From assembly GCA_977017575.1 (NCBI GenBank), contig CDRNVI010000045.1, positions 124,001 through 188,000 of the forward strand: a stretch of DNA of 64,000 nucleotides, in the 5' to 3' direction. Source of the stretch: Paramoeba atlantica (lineage: Eukaryota > Discosea). Position numbers and translations under genes: made by a program. Positions 1 through 10,000 of the stretch are shown here, in pieces (within the stretch, counting starts at the first letter, position 1; every line of letters begins with the position of its first letter). The notes under the pieces are model-generated. The model saw nothing but the letters and a program-made list of their open reading frames with translations, had not been told where the DNA came from and did no database searches.

Positions 1-972
1 TATTATTTTCCATGTGCCCCCCCTTTTATTAGGGCCTTTTGCCCAAAATCGGAGTCCTATTAAATAGGGGGGGATAGTAGTTACTAATGTAACTGATTCA
101 TAGGATACTATAATATTATTTCGATTGTTGAACGCCCATAGTAGAATATGCCTGGAGAAGCACTCCGAGGACTTACACGACACCGAGTAAAAACCACAGG
201 AATTTGTGTCGACCACCTTCGGTTGCGGGCATCCGATCTGTGCTAGCGTATATCCTTGTACCTCACCTTTTACGAACATCGCCGTTTCGTCCCCGAAAAA
301 AGCAAAACGATATTTCCGAACAGCATTCTGAAGGTAAAATTTTTGCGCCCACTGTGATATCCTATGTTCCACGTCTGCCGGAGCCAGGCACTGTATCCTT
401 CCCCACCTTCTCCAAACCCACCCATAATGCTTCCGAAAGCGTGCATATGTGTCTTTCAATGCTGAAACCGAAGTCAACTTCGTGTTTTGGCGTATTAGAT
501 CGATTACAATGGATTTGGTCAAGGGACACCACAAGGAAGATGCCTTTTCACAAGCACGATGAACTTCACACATTGCCTCTGCCTTATTGTACGTGACAGA
601 CTCCGGGTCGTTGTAATCACCTCCTTTGGTGTTAAACCCTCTGTTACGATGCTGGTTCCCCATATCTCGATTTATTAATTTTTGATAATTCAATATCCCA
701 GTCGCACGGATGTCGTACACTGTTCTCTGAGATATCCCGTACTTTTCTCGAATAGCCTTCACCGAATCCTGGGATCGACAAATCTCGCGTTTGTCGTAAA
801 TTGTGAGTTCAACTCGCTGCCGCTTTTTTTCGTTTACCGTTGGAGGTGCATTCGTTTGTAGAACAGGTGCCCGTTCCCCTACCTGGGGGGAGGGTGGCGC
901 TGACCGAGCCCAACTCGACAGCGGACCTTTTATCATATGCACGGTTGTCGGTACACCGTCCGTGTGCGGCAT
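1..972 (-). CDS. pogo/CENP-B-like DNA transposase, 3' end beyond window
   Basis: A minus-strand frame is open from an ATG at 972 to the left edge (about 323 codons), after an in-frame stop just upstream. Residues about 47-90 (VELTIYDKREIC, then VKAIREKYGISQRTVYDIR) look like a CENP-B_N/Psq helix-turn-helix. A second Tc5-type helix-turn-helix follows (DTYARFRKHYGWVWRRWGR), and then FFGDET, which fits the first catalytic Asp of a DDE_1 domain. This order is that of pogo/Tigger transposases. A related N-terminal fragment occurs at 36880-37485, which supports a mobile rather than a domesticated gene. The catalytic core lies outside the window, so activity cannot be judged. The first 46 residues are Pro/Ser-rich and may not be part of the conserved protein. 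Confidence 0.6.
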   Translation of the reverse strand, partial: MPHTDGVPTTVHMIKGPLSSWARSAPPSPQVGERAPVLQTNAPPTVNEKKRQRVELTIYDKREICRSQDSVKAIREKYGISQRTVYDIRATGILNYQKLINRDMGNQHRNRGFNTKGGDYNDPESVTYNKAEAMCEVHRACEKASSLWCPLTKSIVIDLIRQNTKLTSVSALKDTYARFRKHYGWVWRRWGRIQCLAPADVEHRISQWAQKFYLQNAVRKYRFAFFGDETAMFVKGEVQGYTLAQIGCPQPKVVDTNSCGFYSVSCKSSECFSRHILLWAFNNRNNIIVSYESVTLVTTIPPYLIGLRFWAKGPNKRGGTWKII

Positions 973-1106
973 GTGTTGACGAAGAGAAACAGAAAGAGCA
1001 GATAGAGAAAGCTAAAAAGTCTACAGTATTGAGTAACTTAATGTTGGAAGTTGGTAGCCTAAGTGACTTTCCAAACAGAATAAAAAAAGAAAAAATCAAA
1101 TCGGTC

Positions 1107-1250
1107 CCACCACACGAACTTTCTTCAGCTTCAATTTTGTGCATATTAAAGGGGGGGTCCCACCACACAAATTTTCTTCAGCCTCAATTTTGTGCATATT
1201 AAAGGGGGGTAAGGGGGGGGGTGCATATTAAAGGGGGGGTCACAGTATTG
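1107..1250. repeat. short tandem repeat
   Basis: Two tandem units of about 58 bp, each with CCACCACAC, CTTCAGC(T/C)TCAATTTTG and TGCATATTAAAGGGGGG, are followed by a partial third unit made only of the TGCATATTAAAGGGGGG end. It lies between the pogo-like transposase start and the Merlin remnant. Confidence 0.7.
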
Positions 1251-1267
1251 GGTAAGACTCCAACACT

Positions 1268-1660
1268 ATAATTTTGGGGCAACAACGTTGGAGCTGCAAC
1301 GAAACGTCGCGCTCCAGTGTGTAAAGTATGGGGATACCCATAATGGCCGCGAGCAGTCTTGGCAGAGTCGCTTTGTTAATATAATGAAGTGTATAAAAGA
1401 CAACTCCGGTTTTCCCATTCCCGAAGAATTTGAGGAACTCAGTTCCGATAGTTGCGCATCAGACTACGAGGGATGACGCTTTTTATAATATTTGTTCATA
1501 CGCAGTCTTTTTTTGTGTATTACTTATTTTGCTGGGACTCAGGGCTCAACCTGACTGGATAAAAAAACAAGAAAAAATAAAAAAACTAAAACAAAATTGT
1601 TTTGGGCGCAAGAATACCATGTAAGCAAGGTTTAATCCTTCAAGGCATAAAGATGCTGTT
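1268..1660 (+). mobile_element. Merlin transposon remnant, 3' end only
   Basis: The frame at 1268-1476 encodes the last 68 or so residues of a Merlin-type (IS1595-like) transposase (RNVALQCVKYGDTHNGRE, then an acidic Ser-rich tail). It is clearly related to the end of the copy at 16684-18646 (RNVALQCAKLGDVHNGRE). The similarity continues through the 3' flank: GCTGGGACTCAG, GACTGG, TTTTGGGCGC and a GCAAGG...AATCCT segment are found in the same order in both copies, and similarity stops near CTGTA at about 1660. The 5' three quarters of the gene are absent. This is a truncated, non-functional copy. Confidence 0.75.
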
Positions 1661-1792
1661 TCTGTACGTGTCCTCACGATCCCTATTACTGCGCGCAAGG
1701 GCTATAACCTTTTCCAACGGTAATTCAGTCTCGCTTACAATAAAAAACCTAGCTCCGTTCGTCGAGCTTTTTTTACAAAAGAAATTGCGTTT

Positions 1793-1928
1793 TTATTCAT
1801 CGAACAGGGCATCCTGTTCGATGAATGATTCATCGAACGGGTCGTACTGCAATCCATTCATCGAATAGAATGTCCTGTTCGATGAATATTCATCGAACGC
1901 ATTGTCCGTTCGATGAATATTCATCGAG
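1793..1928. repeat. cluster of ATTCATCGAAC hairpins
   Basis: At least three hairpins lie in tandem. The first has a 14-bp perfect stem (ATTCATCGAACAGG / CCTGTTCGATGAAT) round a GCAT loop. The junctions between units form palindromes of the type CGATGAATATTCATCG (1880-1895, 1911-1926). The same kind of palindrome recurs at four other places in the window. No protein-coding frame uses this stretch. Confidence 0.7.
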
Positions 1929-2375
1929 TGCCCCCCCTCCCCCAAGGTTTATTACTAATAAGACTGGACGAATTTAGCTCGACTTTCTGTATCAATCCGA
2001 GCGACTAGGCATTGAAAAATTTCTACGAAATTTCTACGATTCCAGTGCAAATCATTGACAAAAAAATATAGGTAGACAAAGGTAGGGAAAAATAAATATA
2101 TAGTTACCTTAAAGTACCTATAATAAAGTTTTATAGTTATTCGGACCCCTGCTAACAAGCTATATCAAAGTACAGTAGAAAAATTAAGAATCTTCAGCCC
2201 GCATATTCCTGAAACATACATGTATTCCTCTAAGAAGTCGCTCAGAAAATATTTGATAAGAGAGGCAATAACAAGTGAAAAGTTGAACGTGAGAACATAG
2301 CGTAGAATGAGAAAGTTTGGAATTCAAAAACATTAATTACTTATCATCTGATTGCCTTATCAGGAGCATTTTCAC
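1929..2375. other. non-coding spacer downstream of LRR gene 1
   Basis: AT-rich sequence with no convincing gene. It probably includes the 3' untranslated region of the minus-strand LRR gene. The only notable feature is TATAGTTATTCGGACCCCTG (about 2132-2151), which is repeated exactly at about 38451-38470. Confidence 0.5.
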
Positions 2376-3314
2376 CTACATGAGATAGTGACGTATGACA
2401 TTTCCATCAACATCATACTCCCACCACTCGCTTAGGTCAGTGGAATCATCGGAACAGTCGATTTCTTTGTCTTGTGGGAGGTATAACAGATCTCGTGGGG
2501 CCGATTCCTCTGCGGAATAGCCTTCTAATTCATTTTTTCGAACATCTAGCCTCAACCCACCTTTCAAGTGTTCCTCGTGTAAAGCAGGAAAAATTATTTT
2601 TCCACTAAACCGATTCCAACCCAAGTTCAATTCTTTTATCGAGAGAGGAATATTACGAAAATGAAGTTCACCTTCAAGTTGGTTATGTGCCAAGTTAACG
2701 AGTCTCATGTACTGCGGAAGGTGCTCCAAGTCTACGGGGCCTATAAAATGGTTACGCGAGGCGTCGAGCTCGAGGAGTGTTTGGGGGAGAACGTTAAGCT
2801 CTACCGTGCCTCCCAGTCGATTACGGTAAATACGGAGAGTGCGAAGAGCAGGTGGAAGGGCGTCCCAAGTTACATTGCCATGGATACCCAGGTGATGTGT
2901 CACTGTAATGCGAGCGAGTGAGGGAGGCAAATACCTCCAGTCGAGTTCTCCTTCTAAGCTCAGTGGGAGATCCTTGCGCTTTGTGACAGTCCCTTCGTCA
3001 CCTTCTAGGTAGACTTTCTTTAGACGAAGCACAAATTTTGACCAGTCTAGGGCGATAACACGCCTCTCGTCGTTACATGCAATGCCCATCCACGTACAAA
3101 CGGATACAGAGACCTCTCGCCGAAACCAGTTCTTCTTTATCAAGCGCCATGATGGGTGTTTGTAGTCAAGCGGTTCAGCGAATCTTCGCAATAGTTCTTC
3201 TTGCGGAAGGCCACTTGAAAAAACTTTTCCGCGGCGAAGGTCTGACCCGTCATCTACACATTGTAGACATAAAATTTGTGTTAGAGACGAGAAGTACCCG
3301 ATTGCTGCGTCCAT
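2376..3314 (-). CDS. leucine-rich repeat protein 1
   Basis: A 312-residue protein when started at the first ATG (3314); the frame is open three codons further only through a TTG. The N-terminal part carries the family signature LPQEELLRRF, a Trp, then CTWMGIACN, like the cysteine-bearing LRR cap of plant and protist surface LRR proteins. At least five LRRs follow, spaced 22-25 residues, with the pattern LP-x2-(L/M)-x2-(L/V)-x-(L/A)-x2-N-x(F/L)-x-G. The tail is acidic (DCSDDSTDLSEWWEYDVDG). The first 20 residues are mildly hydrophobic (IGYFSSLTQILCL) and could be a weak signal peptide. No membrane anchor is visible. Three other members of the family lie in this window, all on the same strand. 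The ligand and role are unknown. Confidence 0.8.
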   Translation of the reverse strand: MDAAIGYFSSLTQILCLQCVDDGSDLRRGKVFSSGLPQEELLRRFAEPLDYKHPSWRLIKKNWFRREVSVSVCTWMGIACNDERRVIALDWSKFVLRLKKVYLEGDEGTVTKRKDLPLSLEGELDWRYLPPSLARITVTHHLGIHGNVTWDALPPALRTLRIYRNRLGGTVELNVLPQTLLELDASRNHFIGPVDLEHLPQYMRLVNLAHNQLEGELHFRNIPLSIKELNLGWNRFSGKIIFPALHEEHLKGGLRLDVRKNELEGYSAEESAPRDLLYLPQDKEIDCSDDSTDLSEWWEYDVDGNVIRHYLM

Positions 3315-3492
3315 GAGAAACAAATAGGAACAAGGTACTATAAAGAAAATAGGGGATTACGCGACACACCTCTTCCAGACAGAAACCTACCTTCAAAGGA
3401 TAAGAAATTGTTCACCAAGTTCAAGAAAAAAGAAACGACCCTGACACTTCAGGCATAGAACTAATGAACACAAATGCATTTTAGCTAACGAG

Positions 3493-6303
3493 TCAATCAC
3501 AGAAAAGCACTTCGGGGCGTGCCTGCCCTAATTCTCCTCCCGACGCCGCAATCTCAAGTTCGACTGGTACCGACCCTTCCTGGGTTTGTCGTATGATTGT
3601 TTCGTCCTCCTCAAGCACAATCTCTGTATCATCGACAACTTCCGTCGCATTTGCACGTGCGCCGGTTCGTTGTACCTGCTTCACATGACACACCTCTACC
3701 GAAACTCCAGCACTTAAGAAGACATGGTGCCACGCCCGCTGGCTGTCACTTAAACTGTCATTCGGAGCCTTCACCTCCACACAATGCAGCCCCGGAGCCA
3801 CCCCCTCCCCTTGCGTCCACAGCCACACATCCGGAAGCCCACCAAACGAGAACTCCGCAAGAATATGCCGAAAAATCGGCACCAAACTCCCCGTCGCCAC
3901 CAGCGCTGCCGCAACCCTCGAAAGCACCTCCGGGCTCACCCCCCTCCCCCCCTGCTCGCCTCTCCCCCCCACCCCCCTCCCCCCTCCCCCACACAACCCC
4001 ACCACATACCGCTCCACCTGGCTCGGGGAAACCCTCTCCAACCTCCCCAGCATCCTCCGTATCCGGTTCTTCCGTAGCCGCACAAACAGCTCCGTGCCGT
4101 ACTCCACCGGGGTCTCCCCCACCCCACACGGGAAGCACGCACTCCTCACCCGGGCCAGCCCCCCCTCCCCCCGTCCCTCCCCCGCGCGGGCCACCGGGCG
4201 GAACACCACCGCGAACAGGGCCTGGAGGATCCCCCCCTCGCAGTGGGACCCGTGCCACGGGGGCCCTCTCCTTCGTAACTGGTGGCACAGCACGAGATGT
4301 TCCACGGAGGAGAGGGCGTGGGGGGAGACGTCGGGGGGCTCCGCGGCCATCGTGGCAGGGAGCCACAGACGTCGGGGGGGGAAGGCGTGGCTGCGACGGG
4401 CGGAGAGGGCGACCCGCGGGGCCGCACGGAGGGGGGGGTGTTGCATGAGGGTGGAGAGAAGGGTAAGGGGGGAGGGAGAAGACAGAGAAGATAAAGAAGA
4501 GAGAGACGAAGAGGAGGAGGAGGAGCCCCAGGCGTGGGGGGGGCGGGAGAGGGAGCGGGCGGTGCGGTGGAGGGCGAGGAGATCACGGAGACGGAGGGGG
4601 AGGGGGAGGGGAGGGGGAGAGTTAGGGGGTTGAGGGAAGAGTCCAGGACAGTGAATCCCGGTGTGGCGTTCGTAACGGTCGTAAGGTGGGGGAGGGGGGG
4701 TGAGGGGGTAACGTTGGAGGTGGGTGGTGAGGAGGGAGAGGGCGGATTGGGGCTTGCCTTGTTTGGAGAGGGAGAGCATGAGGCGGTGGAGGAAGAAACC
4801 GCGGCGAAGGGGGCGGAAGTGGGGATGGGCGAGGAGAGTGGACCAGAGGGTGGCGGCGGTGGGGTGGTCCTTGACGAGCTCGGCGCACTGCGCAACGGAG
4901 AGGGCGAGTTGCAGGGCGAGGTAAGGGGGTTGTAGGGGGCGTAAAATTTCATCACGCAGGGGTAGAGTTTCCGTAGGATTTCTTGAGGAAGCCTGGGGGG
5001 ACAGAGGATCGGGATACAGCGTCGTATGCTCTTTGATGAACGATATTTTCTGCTGTAGCCACTCCGAACTTAGCAGTTCTCTTCGCCGCGACAATAGGAT
5101 ACCTTCCGCCTCCCAACCCTCTCGCAGAGCACGCACGGCCTTCATAAAATGCTCTGCAGTGCTCCATACCTCGCTGTTCAGAATTTCATGTACGGATGAG
5201 TCCAATGAGTGCATCGCTCCGGTATCTTTGTTTGGAGTGTTCATCCTTTCTGGAGTACGTGTTGGAGTGTTGTGAGACGTAAAGGTCTGTATTTCGTTCG
5301 GAACTTGTGAATAACTGTCACGATCTTCGAGTATGGATGTCTGCGAGTACGTCACTTGTTGCTCTACCAAGATTTCAGGTATCGACTTTCCTGGCGAGTC
5401 TTGCGATGCATAGTCCTTTGAGACAACACGCGGGTTCCCTTCCTCTTCTAACAACGATGTCACGTGATACGCACGCTGATGTAACCCTCCCAGTGCCTCG
5501 TGAAGGAATAAATTAGCTCTGTCGTGAGATTTTCGTGACCCCCAAGGACGGATGTGTGCCACTTGAGTACACTTGTTCACACAGAGATAGATCGCTTCAC
5601 AACAGAGAATATACGCCGCCTTGACCGGAGGTGGGATGTACCAAAACGTTGGACAGCTTTCACCTTCGTACTGTTCATCTTCGGTTGAAATTTCCAAGAA
5701 AAGCTTCATGAGGCGTCGTCTCCTCGCCTCGGTTACCATTGTCCTTAGGCATTCCTGTAGTTTCTGTTTAGATGAAACACCCGAACGCGGCGCTTTATTT
5801 ACGGATATTTTTGTTTCTAACTGGGAAATCACAATTTTCAGCTGATCGACGGTCAAAATATCTACACAGTGATCTAGCACCTCAAACGAACGTTTTCGAC
5901 GTTTCCCTCGCCTCACCTCCCCAGGACTCGTCAAAAGTTCATCGCAAATATTTTCTACATGCGAAAATCGTACTTCTCCGGCCTCATAAGTTGCCGCGTT
6001 CACCGGCAAAAGAAACCGATACTCGCGAAGTTGACGAAGGGCAGAGGCATTTAAATCGGGATAGCGATTAAATAAATCGCGAACGACAAAAAGATTCGGG
6101 CGTCGTAATAGAAGTAAATTTGCTACAGAAGAGAATGAGCCCTCGGCAACACTGAGTAAAGTACACAGCGAAGATCGCCCGATTGTTGTGTTCTGTAGAA
6201 ATTGATAGGTTCCAATCCGCTGATTCTCTTGCAAAAGTCTTTGAAGGATTAGCTGGTACTCTCCATCCGGAACGCGAGAGTCGGACTCTACGTTGGGGCA
6301 CAT
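3493..6303 (-). CDS. FAN1: FAN1 structure-specific nuclease (VRR-NUC)
   Basis: A 936-residue protein from an ATG at 6303, close to the size of animal FAN1 (about 1017). FAN1 unhooks DNA interstrand crosslinks and trims 5' flaps in the nucleus. The family order is visible: a helical SAP-like region (residues about 90-210), a TPR-like region (about 460-530, LALQLALSVAQCAELVKDH), then the VRR-NUC nuclease. Nuclease motifs are HCEGGILQALF (about 687), GLPD (about 822) and EVKAPNDSLSD (about 841), matching the metal-binding Glu, Asp and Glu/Lys residues; VEVCHVKQV follows, as in the family. No N-terminal UBZ finger is seen, so recruitment by ubiquitinated FANCD2 is doubtful. Residues about 450-820 are coded by extremely C-rich then G-rich sequence with Pro/Ser/Leu-rich inserts. 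Confidence 0.9.
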   Translation of the reverse strand: MCPNVESDSRVPDGEYQLILQRLLQENQRIGTYQFLQNTTIGRSSLCTLLSVAEGSFSSVANLLLLRRPNLFVVRDLFNRYPDLNASALRQLREYRFLLPVNAATYEAGEVRFSHVENICDELLTSPGEVRRGKRRKRSFEVLDHCVDILTVDQLKIVISQLETKISVNKAPRSGVSSKQKLQECLRTMVTEARRRRLMKLFLEISTEDEQYEGESCPTFWYIPPPVKAAYILCCEAIYLCVNKCTQVAHIRPWGSRKSHDRANLFLHEALGGLHQRAYHVTSLLEEEGNPRVVSKDYASQDSPGKSIPEILVEQQVTYSQTSILEDRDSYSQVPNEIQTFTSHNTPTRTPERMNTPNKDTGAMHSLDSSVHEILNSEVWSTAEHFMKAVRALREGWEAEGILLSRRRELLSSEWLQQKISFIKEHTTLYPDPLSPQASSRNPTETLPLRDEILRPLQPPYLALQLALSVAQCAELVKDHPTAATLWSTLLAHPHFRPLRRGFFLHRLMLSLSKQGKPQSALSLLTTHLQRYPLTPPPPPYDRYERHTGIHCPGLFPQPPNSPPPLPLPLRLRDLLALHRTARSLSRPPHAWGSSSSSSSLSSLSSLSSPSPLTLLSTLMQHPPLRAAPRVALSARRSHAFPPRRLWLPATMAAEPPDVSPHALSSVEHLVLCHQLRRRGPPWHGSHCEGGILQALFAVVFRPVARAGEGRGEGGLARVRSACFPCGVGETPVEYGTELFVRLRKNRIRRMLGRLERVSPSQVERYVVGLCGGGGRGVGGRGEQGGRGVSPEVLSRVAAALVATGSLVPIFRHILAEFSFGGLPDVWLWTQGEGVAPGLHCVEVKAPNDSLSDSQRAWHHVFLSAGVSVEVCHVKQVQRTGARANATEVVDDTEIVLEEDETIIRQTQEGSVPVELEIAASGGELGQARPEVLFCD

Positions 6304-6413
6304 ATTTGTATCCTACAGTATGGATATTGTAAATAATCCGAATAGTTTGTGGCGCGTCAAGAATAGAAACAGCACATTACATCAGATATTCAATTTTTGT
6401 TAATTTTTCTGTT

Positions 6414-6515
6414 CTTAGCTCTTCGTTAAACGCGGAGGTAGTTTTCAACGCGCAGCACGCAGCAGTGGTGCCTTCTATGTTGAAAACAACCACCGCTTTT
6501 AACGCAGAGCCTAAA
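6414..6515. mobile_element. hairpin MITE copy 1 (AGGCTCTTCG family)
   Basis: About 100 bp bounded by inverted repeats: CTTCGTTAAACGCGG and TAGTTTTCAAC on the left, GTTGAAAACAACCACCGC and GAGCCTAA on the right. Four more copies lie at 15869, 16328, 20459 and 49281. The loop (CGCAGCACGCAGCAG...) is shared between copies. There is no coding capacity. It sits in the 5' flank of FAN1. Confidence 0.8.
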
Positions 6516-7075
6516 AAATAAAAATCCTACATGCACATTGATGGAACAAATAACAAAAAAGGAGACACAAAAATTCTCCAGAAGAAACAAGTTATCCGTC
6601 GTCTGGATCCGTCCGTAGTGGGGCGCATGCCGTATTCTCCTATTGAACTGCTCTTTGTTGCGGCATAAGGTTAGAAAAAAAAGAACCAGCGTTATAAAGA
6701 GTCAGCGCTTTTCAGTTACAAGGAGAATGCAGAGTGATTATCTGTCCGCAGCAAAGTATGTTGCCGAACACGACTAAAAATATAATGCACAGAGCTAAAT
6801 GAAGAACGCCGACGCGAGAGAAGTTAAATATCTCATCACAAGCCTCGAAACGCCAAGAGACCACAAGAATTTTATAGCCTGGAAGGCAGGCTGTGGAAAT
6901 TCGAACGAAGCTCTCGAACATCCATTATTTCCCAACAAGGTCGAACGTGTTGTATGCAAATTTCCAAATTTCAAGGCCACAAGGATATGATAGTTTCGAA
7001 GGCCCCTGTGTGGAATTTCGACCATAGCACTCTTCTTCGACCGCGGCTCTTTAACGTCCATCCCTCCCCTCCCCG
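6516..7075. other. spacer between FAN1 and symplekin
   Basis: No gene is seen. Two degenerate direct copies of a block of about 55 bp are visible at about 6860-6917 and 6978-7035 (CCACAAG...ATAG...GAAGGC...TGTGGAA(A/T)TTCGA). They lie just beyond the symplekin stop codon and may belong to its 3' untranslated region. Confidence 0.5.
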
Positions 7076-10000
7076 CTACAAATGAAACAGTGCACACAAA
7101 CTGTCCACAACCCCCCTCTCCGCACTCCTCCCCTCATCCGACCCCACCCACTCCATCACCTTCCTTACCAGTGCCGGACTCTCCTCCGACACCCTCCTCG
7201 CTGCCCTCTGCGGGAGTGTCACCAAATCCCCAACAGTCTTGGGAAAATGTTCCTCCCAATAGCTTACCGTATCCCGCCATACTTGTTGTTGTGCCTCTTG
7301 TTGTTGTTGTTGTTGTCCCTCTCCCCCCTCCCCTCCCCCTCTCCTCTCCCACACCCCCCTGGCCACCAACTCCGGTATCACCTGGGCGCTACACCACGGG
7401 ACCAGCGTCCCGGGGTGCAGCCGTACCGCCAGGGACACGGTGGTCATAAACACAGGGGGCAGCGGGACCCGTTTAAGGAGCTGTTGGAGGGAACCCGCGA
7501 GTCGTTCAGCGGAGTACAGCGGTACCCCTGTTCGAGTAGCAGTAGTAGTAGTAGTCGTACTACTACTACTCTTACTCGTAGCGCTACTACTCGTCGTAGC
7601 CGTAGCGCTACTACCACTACTACTGGACCTCTCCTGTAGGTTACGTACCCCCCGGGGGTGGGTAACGGTGTCCACCCCTACAGGGGGGGACCCCGTGAAC
7701 TGGAGTAGTGTGTGAAGGGCAGTGGTGAGGGAACACGCTGGGGGGATAGCCTCAGGAGTGTGAAGCAGCAGGAGAAGCTCTTCGGGGGAGAACACCGGGC
7801 GGGAGGTCTCAGCGACCGGGAGGAGAAGGTCACGAAGCGCCCGGGAGAAGGCAGAGGGGTGGGAGGTGGCGAGGGGGGGAAGCTGGGGGAGGTAGGTGGA
7901 GCGAAGGAGGGAGGGGGGAAGGAAGGGGAGGAGGGGAAGGAGGTAGTGAATGTCGTGGTGGTGACGGGTGTGGAGTTGGGTACAGACCGCGACGAGGAGG
8001 GAGATGGGAAGGGAGGCGGGAACGACAGTTCGTGGAGGAGTTTCGGCGGACTGCTTTTCTTTCCGGAATGTGTTGCGGAGGGCAGTTGCCATAATATCCA
8101 CCACGCGCTGGATAAGGCGGCTGGAGCTCTCGGGTGCAAGTAGAAGAAAAGTGTACCATCCTGTCTCGGATGCGTATACTGCAAACAGTTGCGCAAGCTC
8201 TGGAAGATCAAGAAAGGTTTCCTCCACAAGGGCAGCTCCACGAGTATGTAGTTCACCTCCTACCTCAAAAATGTCCGCAAGGTATGAAGTATCTCCTTTG
8301 CAGAGCTCGAAAAGTAGAGCACAAAGACGTGCAATTTCTCCCCGTAATTTATCCTTCACAGCCTTTTCTTCTGAGTTCTCCATGCCCATAGACATTTCAG
8401 GCATGGGTGATAAAAGGTTACGGAAACTCTGTTTCGCATGATTTACGATCATGCTCGCAAGACTGCATCTCGTAGGACAGTTCTCGTCTCCATTGTTCAA
8501 GGGCGATAAACTTCCGAGTATCGGGTCGTTCCACACGTGACGAGCAAGAAGTTTCACCGCACCTACACGCAGGGGCTCAATCTCGGACATAGCATAGTGC
8601 AGAAGCAACTGCAGCGACTTTAATCGATACGGTCCTCGATGCCTCATTAACTCAAACAGCGCACGAAGTCCTGAGGCAGTACGAAGACGGAGCAATGCAA
8701 TGTTTCTGTCTTTCGCTACTCCTGCGGATTCCGACGCCGCACTTGAGGGCGACAACGCCTCACAAATGTGTTGGTGAAAAAATTTCCATACAAAGGGCGT
8801 GATGGCTGGAGAGCACAGGAGCACAGAAGAGAGAAGAGAAGAGCCGTAGGTCTCAGGCAACTTTGGCGTCGCGGAGGATGTAGATATCTCCAACGAACAC
8901 CACATGAACCGAACCAAAAACAAATCGTGGAGCGTGGGTTGTTGAGTTTCATACAGAAAGGATAATCCCCCCGTGTGATACTGACTGTAGGCTGCCCCGG
9001 ACTGCGTGGGTTCACCGTGCCCATCTGAAAATGGTTCCTGTTTTATACTCTCACCTGGCAAAGAGTGCTCTGCGTCATTCTCAACAACTCCAATACCCTC
9101 ATCCACTAAGAATTGGGCTTCCACGGGTACGTTGCGAACATCGAGAATAGGACACTGTGCTCCGTACAGCGTGTAGAGGATTTGCACAGCTAGACCCCAA
9201 TAAACGGAAAATGCATCGTGCAGACGACCAAAGAGCTTATCCAACAATAAACTCGTGAAGGGTTCGCCGCAGTGGAGCAACATGCGGGAGAACAGTGCGC
9301 CGGCACGCTCCTGCTCCTCTGCTCCACGAAGTTCAGTATAGCCTTGGAGCATCTCTTCGGTGAGAAGGTGGGACACTTGGTGACGAGCCGCCGAGGTGAC
9401 CATTTGCGTGTGTGCGAGCTCGTCAGCCCGACCTTTGGTAGCAGGAAGAAAGTCAAGTGTCTGACCCAACGGCACATCCGATAGGGAAGAAGGGACGGGC
9501 TGGTGTATGATGGCTTTCATCTCTTTTAATTGGACTTGACCATGGGACGTTTTCTCAGACATTTTTAAGTACAGTTTCTTCAGTGAATCATTCACCAAGG
9601 TGTGAAATGGAAGGAGCTCAATGTACTTGTGTGCCACATTGTTGGTTTGTCCTGCATGTAAACAAAGGTAAAATTCATCAATCAAGTGCTTCGCTGCCAT
9701 GAGTTCGTCCTTATCTCTATTACATTGCTGCATAAGGCTTTTCCAAGCTTCGGAGGTGGTTATAAAGTTAAGTCCAGGCAATTGTTGATCATTGCTAGCA
9801 TCATGTAAAATACGCTCTAAATGAAGAGTTACATAAGTTACGAATCGTCTTGCCATTGGTCGTGTGACGTACAAAAGACGAAACGCATCCAGTGCTGCGC
9901 TAATAACTTGTTGCGCTTGCCCTTGCCTTAGAATCAGTAGCCATATCCTATACAAAAGATCTTCGTACGTTTCAGCATAACTCTCAGCAGATAAAACGTT

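Noticed and set aside
204-596. 130-codon plus-strand frame
   Set aside because: It is antisense to the pogo/CENP-B-like frame, which has recognisable motifs.
3597-4955. Long plus- and minus-strand frames of Pro/Arg/Gly-rich proteins overlapping FAN1
   Set aside because: They arise from extreme C-rich and G-rich coding sequence; FAN1 motifs on the minus strand explain the region. Similar shadow frames over 7080-8450, 24490-25540, 27495-28540, 40450-41610 and 53500-55370 were dropped for the same reason.
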